Below are positions 51,162-59,276 of a DNA stretch of 64,000 nucleotides, one piece after another. How positions within the stretch are numbered: position 1 is the first letter of the stretch; each line of letters opens with the position of its first letter. The notes under the pieces are model-generated. The model ran no database searches, was not told the origin of the DNA, and worked only from the letters and a program-made list of their open reading frames with translations. The translations under genes and the position numbers were made by a program. The stretch is from Leisingera daeponensis DSM 23529 (GTDB taxonomy: Bacteria > Pseudomonadota > Alphaproteobacteria > Rhodobacterales > Rhodobacteraceae). Location of the stretch: NCBI RefSeq assembly GCF_000473145.1, contig NZ_KI421500.1:3797583-3861582 (forward strand), written 5' to 3'.

Positions 51162-52253
51162 TCAGGCCGGTCTCTGCGCCTGGGATTTCCCGAGGCAGAC
51201 CAGAAACCGGATTGTCGTTCCGGCTTCCGCATGGGGGTCGCACCAGATCGCTCCGTTGTGACGCTTGGCGATTTTGGCGCAGGTGGCCAGCCCAAGACCG
51301 GTACCGGGCTGGTCGCTGCCGCGCTGCAACCGCTTGAATGGCTCGAAGATCTTCTCCCGGTACTCCGGCGGAACGCCGATGCCGTTATCCGCAACCGAAA
51401 TCATCACGCCGCCGGCAGCGGGTTCAGCCGTCACCGTAATCTCAGGCGTTTTGCCGCCGCTGTACTTGATGGAGTTGCCGATCAGGTTTTGCAGCAGCTG
51501 CACGATGTCCGGCGGAAAGCACGAGACGCTCAACCCGCCGGACAGCCATTCGATCCGGGCGCCGGACGCCGCAAGATCCTGTGCCATGACGGCGCGCAGG
51601 CTGTCGAACAGGCTGTCGACAGAGACATATTCAGCAGTTCCGTTGCTGTGCGGGTTGATGTGGCTTGCCAGCCTTTCGATCAGGTCAGAGGTCTTGCGGA
51701 CCGACTTCTTCATCAGGCCCAGCTGCCGGGCAACCTCGTCAAATTCCCCGTTGTCATAGTCCTCTTGTATCTGGTCGCTGAGAAACTTGATGGCGCGCAG
51801 CGGCGCCCGCATGTCATGCACCAGCACATCGGAAAACAGCCGCAGCTCATTCTGCTGCTCCTGGATGCGCCAGCGCATTTCAGCAACCTTCAGCCCGTTT
51901 GCAATCATCCGCTGGAGGGCCTCGGAAGTGATCGCGGACTTGGGAATGTAATCACTTGCGCCGGCCAGGATAACGCTCTTGGCGATTTCCTCGTCCCCCT
52001 GGCCGGTGGTCATGAACAATACCGCCCGCGGCCACGTCGCCGTCAGCTGCGCGATGAGGTCCAGACCGGTGCCGTCCGGCAGAAGGTAATCCAGCAGGAT
52101 CACATCCACCGGGAGGCCGGCCTGAGACAGGGCGCTTTTCCCGCAGTCCGCCTCGGCAACCTTGGCGTTCGGGTGCATTTGCAGCAAAAACCTGCGCACC
52201 AGTTTCCGGTCACCAGCGTCATCGTCAATGATCAGGATATTGAGAACCGTCAT
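51162..52253 (-). CDS. receiver-histidine kinase hybrid (REC-HisKA-HATPase)
   Basis: A 363-residue cytosolic kinase. The N-terminal receiver (IDDD, phospho-Asp in LLDYLLPDGTG, conserved PKS Lys) is followed by a DHp segment with the phosphoacceptor His in LVHDMRAPLRAI and an HATPase domain with N-box (NLIGNSIKYS), G1 (VADNGIGVP) and G2 (GTGLGLATC). With no sensor or membrane part, input must come by phosphotransfer to its receiver. ATG 52253; it overlaps the upstream receiver gene by 29 nt. One of three related signalling genes on this strand. Confidence 0.88.
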   Translation of the reverse strand: MTVLNILIIDDDAGDRKLVRRFLLQMHPNAKVAEADCGKSALSQAGLPVDVILLDYLLPDGTGLDLIAQLTATWPRAVLFMTTGQGDEEIAKSVILAGASDYIPKSAITSEALQRMIANGLKVAEMRWRIQEQQNELRLFSDVLVHDMRAPLRAIKFLSDQIQEDYDNGEFDEVARQLGLMKKSVRKTSDLIERLASHINPHSNGTAEYVSVDSLFDSLRAVMAQDLAASGARIEWLSGGLSVSCFPPDIVQLLQNLIGNSIKYSGGKTPEITVTAEPAAGGVMISVADNGIGVPPEYREKIFEPFKRLQRGSDQPGTGLGLATCAKIAKRHNGAIWCDPHAEAGTTIRFLVCLGKSQAQRPA

Positions 52254-52719
52254 CGGACACCTTTGTGATGTGAATTTCGGGCAGTTCAACAATGCGCCAG
52301 TAGTGGTCGAGCGTGGCCATCAGATCGACGAACATGTCTCCGGCGTTGGACTTGAGGATGTAGCCGGCCACATTGTTGGCATAGGCCGCGGAAATGTCCC
52401 TTTCGTCCTCGGACGTCGTCAGAACAATGAACAGGATCTTGCGCAGCACAGGATCGGCGCGGATTTCCTCCAGCAGTTCCAGGCCATTCTTGCGCGGCAT
52501 GTTGATGTCGCTCAGAACCACAAAATTGGGCGGCGGCACCTGGCTCATTTCGCCGCGCAGAAACGCCAGTGCTTCGACACCATCGGTGAACCGCTGGATC
52601 GGGTTGGCGATCCTGGCCCGAACAAAAGCGCGGCGCAGGGCCTTGGCGTCGCCTTCGTCGTCCTCGACAAGCACAATGTTCAGGGCAGGGCGGCGGGCCG
52701 GGGCGCTGTTGACTGTCAT
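52225..52719 (-). CDS. single-domain response regulator (Rcp1-like)
   Basis: A 164-residue receiver of the type that pairs with phytochrome-like or hybrid kinases: VEDDEGD acidic pocket, phospho-Asp in VVLSDINMPRKNG, and conserved Thr (LTTS) and Lys (LKSN). It has no output domain. Its start codon lies 236 nt downstream of the third receiver gene, and its 3' end overlaps the kinase gene, so it and the kinase are surely one operon. Confidence 0.88.
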   Translation of the reverse strand: MTVNSAPARRPALNIVLVEDDEGDAKALRRAFVRARIANPIQRFTDGVEALAFLRGEMSQVPPPNFVVLSDINMPRKNGLELLEEIRADPVLRKILFIVLTTSEDERDISAAYANNVAGYILKSNAGDMFVDLMATLDHYWRIVELPEIHITKVSDDGSQYPDH

Positions 52720-52955
52720 CGTGCATTTTCCTTGTTCCAGGGCGTCCAGCGGCGAAGATAGGCGGAGGCGGGTTCCGCTGGCCCGCCGGACCGAAGGGCA
52801 ATTCTGCCGCCTGCCGCTATTCGCTTTTTCTGCACGGCGCAGTTTCCTGCCGCGGTCCGCTGCGAAGCCCTTTTGCCTTTGGAGGGGCAGGGGGCGAGCC
52901 TCTTGAGAAGGACTTGCACTCGACCTCCGGGCCCGCCCGCACCTGCGGCTGGCTG

Positions 52956-53687
52956 TTACTGCAGCAAGTTGGGCGACGCTTTGGCGGCAAACGCCCGGGT
53001 GTCGTCGATCACGCTGTCCAGATCATCCATGAACACAACCAGATCCTTGCAGCTGCGTTCCAGCATCGAGACATCGGACAGTATCGAGGCGGGCACGCTG
53101 TCATCCTGACGCGCCTGCGACTTGATCACGCGCACCCCGGCCAGCGTCCGGCTCAGAAGCAGCCGGAGGTCGGGCCCGCAGCCGACAATGAACCGCTGGA
53201 AAATCCGCCTCAGCTCCTTTTCCGAGGCCCGTGCGCTCGACAGCTGCCCGTAAAGCGCCCGCCGCTCAAGCGCTGAGGCGATGGATTTCATCAGGGAATC
53301 CGTGGTCAGCTCATCCTTGACAATGTAATCCGCGCACCCGCGGCGCATGGCCTCGACGGCGATATGGTAATTCGTCGCGCTTGTCAGCATGATGGGAACC
53401 GCTTGCACTTGATCTTCATGCGACACCAGCAGCCTCAGCGCGTCCAGTCCCGTGTCCATGCCCAGGTTGTGGTCAAGGAACACCAGATCAAATTGCTCCG
53501 CGTCCAGCTGCTGGCGCATTTCGTCCAGGGTCGCGGCTTCGTGGAATTCTGCAGTCATCCCGGCTTTGCGGCACAGTTTGTTCAGGCGCAGCCTGTCAAT
53601 CTCATCGTCATCGACAGAGAGGATGTTCAGATTGACAGGCCGCAGAACCGGCGGGGCGCCTTTGCTGGAAAACGGAGTATTTCTCAT
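52956..53687 (-). CDS. response regulator with degenerate DHp-like C-terminal domain
   Basis: A 243-residue protein. Residues 20-140 are a receiver (VDDDEID, phospho-Asp in LVFLDHNLG, LTSA, VKDE). Residues about 150-235 form two long helices that align by eye with the DHp region of the neighbouring kinase (KELRRIFQRFIV versus NELRLFSDVLVH...), but the phosphoacceptor His is absent and no ATPase domain follows. It may be a decoy, a dimerisation partner or an adaptor. ATG 53685-53687 has AAAAGG upstream. Confidence 0.8.
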   Translation of the reverse strand: MRNTPFSSKGAPPVLRPVNLNILSVDDDEIDRLRLNKLCRKAGMTAEFHEAATLDEMRQQLDAEQFDLVFLDHNLGMDTGLDALRLLVSHEDQVQAVPIMLTSATNYHIAVEAMRRGCADYIVKDELTTDSLMKSIASALERRALYGQLSSARASEKELRRIFQRFIVGCGPDLRLLLSRTLAGVRVIKSQARQDDSVPASILSDVSMLERSCKDLVVFMDDLDSVIDDTRAFAAKASPNLLQ

Positions 53688-54358
53688 CCTGATACCTTTT
53701 AATACTAAGCTGCACCCGGACGAGCTGCCCGGGACCTCACACTCTAGGCGGTACTATATTCGCTTATTTTCACGTATGGATTTATTATCTTGACGCATTT
53801 GATTAAGGAAAACTGAGTGCAGGGAGCGGCTGCCGGGATTTTACGTTAAGGACACGTTTGCCAAATGATATTTGCGAACCCGTTGCGTCTCGGGAGGCCG
53901 CGTAGCAGGCCGGAGGGGGAAGAAGCAGGGAATTTCGCGAAAATTATTTGCAGCTTGAGCTGCCTGTCCCGCTGTGATTGGGGCCGCTGCAGCGGCCCAA
54001 CGGCCCCGGGGCAGGGCGCGGCCGGGCCGCCGCAGGATCTTTGTGGCCCGGAGATAAGCCTGCAGCGCGTAGCGGCAGCGGCATGAATATCCGCTGCCGC
54101 GGCCTTGCCGCGGAGCGCGTGCCATGGGCATCCCGAGGCAGTGATGCTCGGCCTGGCTTTGCGGGTGCGCAAGGCCATGAAGGGCAGCAGGAGAGCGGCG
54201 GTATCCGGCCCGCAGGATAAGTCCTGCCCGCGCTTTCAGCTGAGGAATTTTGGCCGGGCCAGAGGCCGGAACTGCGGTCCGGCCTCTGCTTTCAACACCG
54301 CTGCCTCAGGCTTGCCTGTGCGCGGCGGGCAGTGCCGCGGGCTGTGCGACCGCGAGGC
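53688..54358. other. non-coding region (about 670 bp) with GC palindromes
   Basis: No gene with a plausible start. The left end is AT-rich (promoter of the receiver gene). The centre has a perfect 18-bp palindrome at 53981-53998 (GGGCCGCTG and its complement), and the right end a perfect 11-bp hairpin at 54260-54288 (CAGAGGCCGGA / TCCGGCCTCTG), probably part of the terminator region of the chemoreceptor gene. A small RNA cannot be excluded. Confidence 0.45.
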
Positions 54359-56719
54359 TTAGAAATCTTCCCATTTCCCTGCTCCGCCGGTGCCCGTTGC
54401 CATGGCCTGGCCGGCACTGTCTGCCGGCAGGCTGGGGTCATCGCACCAGCTGTCCTTTGGCGCCGCAGCAGCCTGTGCACTGGCCGGTTCCGGTCTTATG
54501 CGGCCGCCGCGGGGGGCATGCTGCCCCTCAATCGTGAAATGCGACACAAGTTCCGCCAGCTTGTTTGAATCGGTGTGCAGCATATGGCCGGCGGCAGTGG
54601 CCTCTTCCACCATGGCCGCGTTCTGCTGGGTCACCTGGTCCAGCTGGGTGACGCCGGTGTTGATCTCAGCGAGCCCGGTCGACTGTTCCGCCGCGCCCTC
54701 AGCGATGCCGGAAACCAGCTGCGAGATATGGGTGACCCGTTTGACGATGCTTTGCAGCGCCTCGCCGGCCTTGCCGACCAGATCCACCCCCCGCTCTACC
54801 TGCTTGGAGCTGTCGCTGATCAGGGTCTTGATCTCCATCGCCGCGTCGGACGAGCGCTGCGCCAGCGCCCGGACTTCGCTCGCGACCACGGCAAAGCCCT
54901 TGCCGGCCTCGCCTGCCCGCGCTGCCTCGACGCCTGCGTTCAGGGCCAGCAGGTTGGTCTGGAAGGCGATATCGTCGATCACAGAGATGATCTGGCTGAT
55001 GTGGTTCGAGCTCTGCTCGATCTCCGTCATGGCGGTCACGGCGTTGCCGACCACGGAGCCGCTGGCCTCGGCTTCGGCCCGCGCCTCCTCCATGGTGGCT
55101 TCGACGCTGCGGGCGCCTTCGGCGGCGGATTTCACCGACGCGGTCAGCTCATCCAGCGCCGCCGCGGTCTGTTCCAGGGTCGCCGCCTGGCTCTCGGTGC
55201 GGTGCGAAAGGTCATCGGAGGCCTGGCTGATCTCTTCGGCGCCGTTGCGGATGCTGCGGGCCGCCTCGATCACCTGCTGCACGGTCTCTTTCAGGGTTTC
55301 CAGGGTCAGGTTGTAGTCGTGGCGCAGCTGTTCGTGATCCTTTGGAAAGGCCTCGGTGATCGGCTGCGAAAAATCCCCTGCGGACAGCCGCACGAGGCCG
55401 GCGCTCAAGCTTTCAACCACGAACTGCTGCTCCTGCTGCTGCTCGTTGCGGCGTTCTTCGGCGATGCGCGCCTGCTTCAGGTCGGCCTGCATCGACACCA
55501 GCGTTTTGCCGATCTTGCCGATTTCGTCGTTGCGCGCGGCCGCTTCGATGCGGGTGTCCAGGTCGCCTGCGGCAACAGCCTCCATATGCGTGCAGATCTT
55601 GTCGATCGGACGGGTGATCGACCGCGCAAACAGCCAGCCGAGGAAGGAGACAGCCGCAGCACAGGCAAGGGAGATCAGGAGCATGATCTGGCGCTGGCGG
55701 ACCGCGGGCGCCAGAATTTCCTCCCGGTCCAGCTCGGCAACGATTGCCCAGTTCAGGTCGCGGTATCTGAATGGCCCGGTGACGGCTGCAACCGTGCGGC
55801 CGTCCGGCTTTTGCACGGCTGGGTGGAACGAGACGGACCGTTCGTTCTCCGCAGCTGACGCGCTGCCCTCGGAACCGCCGCCGAAGGCGGTCTCGATGTA
55901 GGGCAGGTTCGGCAGTTCTTCCAGCACGCCGTGGCGGCCCTCGAGGCGGGATTGGGTGCGGGCCTTAAAATCGCCGCCGATCAGGTAGACATCCAGGCTC
56001 TCCAGCTTGCCGCCGAAATTTGTTGTGATCTTCGCGATCTCGTCAATGGCCACCTGCAATGCAAACACACCGGAAAACCGGCCCGCGTCATCCACGATCC
56101 GGGTCGCCGCAAACGCGGCCGGGGCACCCGCACTGGGGTCGTACGTTTCGATATCCGAAAAATAGACCCGTCCGGGTTCGCCGGCTTCGGCCATCCGGAA
56201 TGCCTTGGCCAAGCCTGTTTCGCGGTAGGGGCCCGTCACCATGTTGGTGGCGTAATCGCTTTCCTTGGTGACCGAAAACACCACGTCGCCTGCCGGGCTG
56301 AGCAGGAAGATGTCATAAAAGCCCATGCGCTCCATCACCTTCTGAAAGGCCGAATGAGTGCGCTTGAAATGAATGTCATAGGGCGACGCGGCGGAGGCAA
56401 ACATCGACAGGTTCTGCACCTCAGCCTGGCCTTCGCCGCTTCTGGTGGCCCAAGTCGCGGTCAGATCCTTCATTGAACCGGCCGTGGAGGGGACCGACGC
56501 GATCGTCAGAATGGCGGCTTCGATCCCTTCGAAATAGGATTGCAGAGCCAGCCCCCGGTCCTCCACCAGCGACTGCATGAACATTTCGCTGTTCTGGAGC
56601 ACCCCGCGCCGGAAGTTGCTGGTGCTGACGGCTATCAGCACGGCTGTGAGCACAAGCGCAGTGCTGACGATCAGCAGCGGCAGCTTGTGGGCGAGTTTCA
56701 TGGATCTCAGAATTTTCAA
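54359..56719 (-). CDS. methyl-accepting chemotaxis protein with dCache sensor
   Basis: A 786-residue chemoreceptor: TM1 (about 13-31), a periplasmic dCache-like domain (about 35-335), TM2 (about 345-367), HAMP plus a second HAMP-like segment, and the cytoplasmic signalling domain with the conserved hairpin (IAFQTNLLALNAGVEAARAGE). The last residues KWEDF fit the xWxxF pentapeptide that tethers CheR/CheB in other receptors. The start is TTG 56719, chosen because GGAGG stands 5 nt upstream; the ATG six codons later has no site. Other che genes are outside the window. Confidence 0.92.
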   Translation of the reverse strand: MKILRSMKLAHKLPLLIVSTALVLTAVLIAVSTSNFRRGVLQNSEMFMQSLVEDRGLALQSYFEGIEAAILTIASVPSTAGSMKDLTATWATRSGEGQAEVQNLSMFASAASPYDIHFKRTHSAFQKVMERMGFYDIFLLSPAGDVVFSVTKESDYATNMVTGPYRETGLAKAFRMAEAGEPGRVYFSDIETYDPSAGAPAAFAATRIVDDAGRFSGVFALQVAIDEIAKITTNFGGKLESLDVYLIGGDFKARTQSRLEGRHGVLEELPNLPYIETAFGGGSEGSASAAENERSVSFHPAVQKPDGRTVAAVTGPFRYRDLNWAIVAELDREEILAPAVRQRQIMLLISLACAAAVSFLGWLFARSITRPIDKICTHMEAVAAGDLDTRIEAAARNDEIGKIGKTLVSMQADLKQARIAEERRNEQQQEQQFVVESLSAGLVRLSAGDFSQPITEAFPKDHEQLRHDYNLTLETLKETVQQVIEAARSIRNGAEEISQASDDLSHRTESQAATLEQTAAALDELTASVKSAAEGARSVEATMEEARAEAEASGSVVGNAVTAMTEIEQSSNHISQIISVIDDIAFQTNLLALNAGVEAARAGEAGKGFAVVASEVRALAQRSSDAAMEIKTLISDSSKQVERGVDLVGKAGEALQSIVKRVTHISQLVSGIAEGAAEQSTGLAEINTGVTQLDQVTQQNAAMVEEATAAGHMLHTDSNKLAELVSHFTIEGQHAPRGGRIRPEPASAQAAAAPKDSWCDDPSLPADSAGQAMATGTGGAGKWEDF

Positions 56720-57317
56720 TTTGACCTCCAGCGGAGCGGCATCCAGCGGCGGTCGCCGGTCAGATGCCAGTGATGCGATTTGTCACAATTTCAACGTCAG
56801 ATAGATTTTTTATCGGTTAACGATCCTGCGCTTTTACGATAGGATTTCGATTTTCCTTCGCGTCACCTTGAGGTTGTGGCGGCTCTTTGCGCTGCTGTCT
56901 GGTCCCTGATGGCCTGGGCAAGCGCAGGCGCCCGGACGGTCTGGCTCTTAACGATTGCGGCGGCGCCGCGCACAGCGTTACGGCGGAGCGCTGCCGGACC
57001 AGGAACGGATAAATCGTTAACGGGGCGGGCGGAGCGAATCGATTCCGCAATGGCAGCGCGGTGCCGGAAAACCGGTCTGGTAACACTGGATTTTCCCCCG
57101 TTTACGGGGATTTTCTGGATTATTGCCGGGGGTTTTCGGGTTTTTCTGGCAATGCGCAGGCGTTTTTTGCCATGGTTAAGCATCAATGAGCGTGGGATTA
57201 GGGAATTGTTAACGCTGCCGCAATCAGTCCATAAATTCGTCTATCGGATGCACTTTTGGGCCTCATTCCAGCCGCACGCCTGAATGACGATGGTTTTGTG
57301 GGAAGCTGGAGTGGGTC
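56720..57317. other. non-coding region (about 600 bp) rich in TTAAC half-sites
   Basis: No convincing gene. It has several TTAAC/GTTAA motifs and low-complexity TTTTC-rich patches. The clearest regulatory feature is the CtrA-like box at 57198-57213. It holds the promoters of the divergent chemoreceptor and protease genes. Confidence 0.45.
57198..57213 (+). promoter_or_regulatory. CtrA-like box
   Basis: TTAG-N7-TTAAC matches the TTAA-N7-TTAAC consensus of CtrA with one mismatch, 104 bp before the protease start. In Rhodobacterales CtrA controls motility and related genes. Weak evidence on its own. Confidence 0.4.
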
Positions 57318-58034
57318 ATGAGACTATTCATTGCTGCGATGGCGGCATGCCTGTCCCTGGGCATGCCCGTCGGCGCCGCTGCGCAGGATGCGCGGCCAGG
57401 CGCCACAACAACCCTTGAAGGGTGGGAGGCCGTCGGACGGCTGAACTTCGCAAACGGGAACATCTGCACCGGTGCGCTGGTGGCACCGGACCTGGTGCTG
57501 ACGGCGGCGCATTGCCTGTTCGACCCGCGCACCGGGGTGCGGGTCGCCCCGTCGTCGGTCCGGTTCGAGGCCGGGCTGTCGGGGCGGCAGGTGGTGGCCC
57601 TGCGGCATGTGGTGAAGGCGGTGGTGCATCCGCAGTACCGCTACCGGCCTGCGGGCACGCATCAGATCGGCAGCGATCTGGCAGTGCTCAAGCTGGACCG
57701 GCCGATCAGCCGCAGCCGGATCCGGCCGCTGGCGGTGTCGCAGGACGCGGAGCGCGGCGATACCCTGGGAGTTCTGTCCTATACCCGCAGGCGCGCCTCC
57801 CAGCCGGGACTGGAGCGGTCCTGCAGCGTGCTGGCGCGGCAGAGCCGGACCCTGGTGCTGTCCTGCCTGGTGGATTTTGGCGCGTCCGGGTCGCCGGTGC
57901 TGGAGATGCGCCCCGGCCTGCCGCCGCGGCTGGTCTCGGTGATCTCTGCCAAGGCAGCGATGGGCAAGCGGCGTGTGACGATCGGCACCGCGCTGGACGG
58001 ATCGCTGCTTGACCTGATGCAGCGGGCGGGCTAG
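57318..58034 (+). CDS. exported trypsin-like serine protease
   Basis: A 238-residue S1-family protease with a Sec signal (MRLFIAAMAACLSLGMPVGAAAQ). The catalytic triad is visible: His in LTAAHC, Asp in SDLAVLKL and Ser in FGASGSPVL. Cys pairs (NICTG/AHC, SCSVL/LSCLV) suit the two conserved disulphides. Probably periplasmic or secreted; the substrate is unknown. It stands alone between chemotaxis and type I secretion genes. Confidence 0.87.
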   Translation: MRLFIAAMAACLSLGMPVGAAAQDARPGATTTLEGWEAVGRLNFANGNICTGALVAPDLVLTAAHCLFDPRTGVRVAPSSVRFEAGLSGRQVVALRHVVKAVVHPQYRYRPAGTHQIGSDLAVLKLDRPISRSRIRPLAVSQDAERGDTLGVLSYTRRRASQPGLERSCSVLARQSRTLVLSCLVDFGASGSPVLEMRPGLPPRLVSVISAKAAMGKRRVTIGTALDGSLLDLMQRAG

Positions 58035-58097
58035 CGGCCGCCGCCGGTTAGGGAAACAGCCGCAGGCCTGCTGCCGAACTGCCAGGCGCTGGAAGCA

Positions 58098-59276
58098 TCA
58101 GGGCTCGCGCAGCGCGTCCCGGGATTTGTAGAGCGGTTTCAGCAGGTATTGAAGAACGGTCTTGGCGCCAGTCTGCAGCTCTGCCGTGGCCCGCATGCCG
58201 GGCCGGATCTCGATGGACTGCTGGCGTTCGGTGAAGCCGGATTTGTCGACCCGCACCGTCACCCGGTAGTAGGGCTCGGCGCGCGGGTTGCGCTCATCCT
58301 CGAAGGTGTCGGCTGAGACAAAATCCACCTTGCCGCGCAGCGAGCCGTAGATGGTGTAGTCATAGGCCGACAATTTGATGGTGGCGTCCTGGCCGGGCTG
58401 CACGCTGGCAATATCCTCGGGCTTTACCCGTGCCTCCACAAACAGTTCCTCCCCCAGCGGGATAATCTCCAGGATCTCCTCGCCGGGACGGATCACGCCG
58501 CCGATGGTGGTCACCGCCAGGCTGTTGACGATGCCGGCCATGGGAGAGGTGATGATGGTGCGGTTCAGCTGGTCCACCGCCAGCCGCTGCTCCTGCCGCA
58601 GCGTGGTGAGGTCGCGCAGCGTCTGCGAATACTCCTCCGCCTGCTCAAGCTCGGCCTGGGTGCCGATCTCGTTGTACTTGGCGCGGGCGTCGGTGGCTGC
58701 CTTGCGCGCCTTGTTCACTTCTATCAGCGCGACGATCTTCTGCTTATAGAGCTGCTCCATATTGGCCAGTTCGCCGTTTAGCTGCTCCATGATCTGCCGG
58801 GCGCTGTCGCGGCGGCTGGTGAAGTCGGTCTGGCGGGCGGTCAGCAGACCGCGTTCCGAGGCCAGAATGCCGGGCGAGCGTTGCGCCAGCATCTCTGGCA
58901 CGGAGAACTCAAAGGCGCCTTTCATCTGCGCCTCCAGCCGGAAACGCTTGATGTCCAGCGCGTCGATCTGGTTCTGCAGTTCGTCGGCGGCGGCGCGGAA
59001 CTTGGTGTCCTGCAGCTTGGCCAGCACCTGGCCGGCGGTGACGATATCGCCCTGCCGCACATGCAGTTCCGCCAGGATACCGCCCTCAAGGTTCTGCACG
59101 ATCTGCGCCCGGGAGGAGGAGACCACCTGGCCCTCGCCGCGGACAATCTCATCGATGGAGGCGAAGGCGGCCCAGATCAGGAAGGTCAGAACAGCGGCCA
59201 GCGCCAGATAGATAATCCGGCTGGCGCTGCGCGGCGTTTCTGCGTTGCCGTAAGGATCGTGCAGAGCCATGGTCAT
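58098..59276 (-). CDS. type I secretion membrane fusion protein (HlyD/LapC family)
   Basis: A 392-residue periplasmic adaptor: one N-terminal membrane segment (about 20-42), a long alpha-hairpin (about 90-260) flanked by lipoyl half-motifs, and a C-terminal beta-barrel ending in the HlyD-family EIRPGMRATAELQTGAKTVL. It links the ABC exporter to the TolC protein. ATG 59276 overlaps the ABC gene stop by ATGA. Last gene of the operon. Confidence 0.93.
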   Translation of the reverse strand: MTMALHDPYGNAETPRSASRIIYLALAAVLTFLIWAAFASIDEIVRGEGQVVSSSRAQIVQNLEGGILAELHVRQGDIVTAGQVLAKLQDTKFRAAADELQNQIDALDIKRFRLEAQMKGAFEFSVPEMLAQRSPGILASERGLLTARQTDFTSRRDSARQIMEQLNGELANMEQLYKQKIVALIEVNKARKAATDARAKYNEIGTQAELEQAEEYSQTLRDLTTLRQEQRLAVDQLNRTIITSPMAGIVNSLAVTTIGGVIRPGEEILEIIPLGEELFVEARVKPEDIASVQPGQDATIKLSAYDYTIYGSLRGKVDFVSADTFEDERNPRAEPYYRVTVRVDKSGFTERQQSIEIRPGMRATAELQTGAKTVLQYLLKPLYKSRDALREP

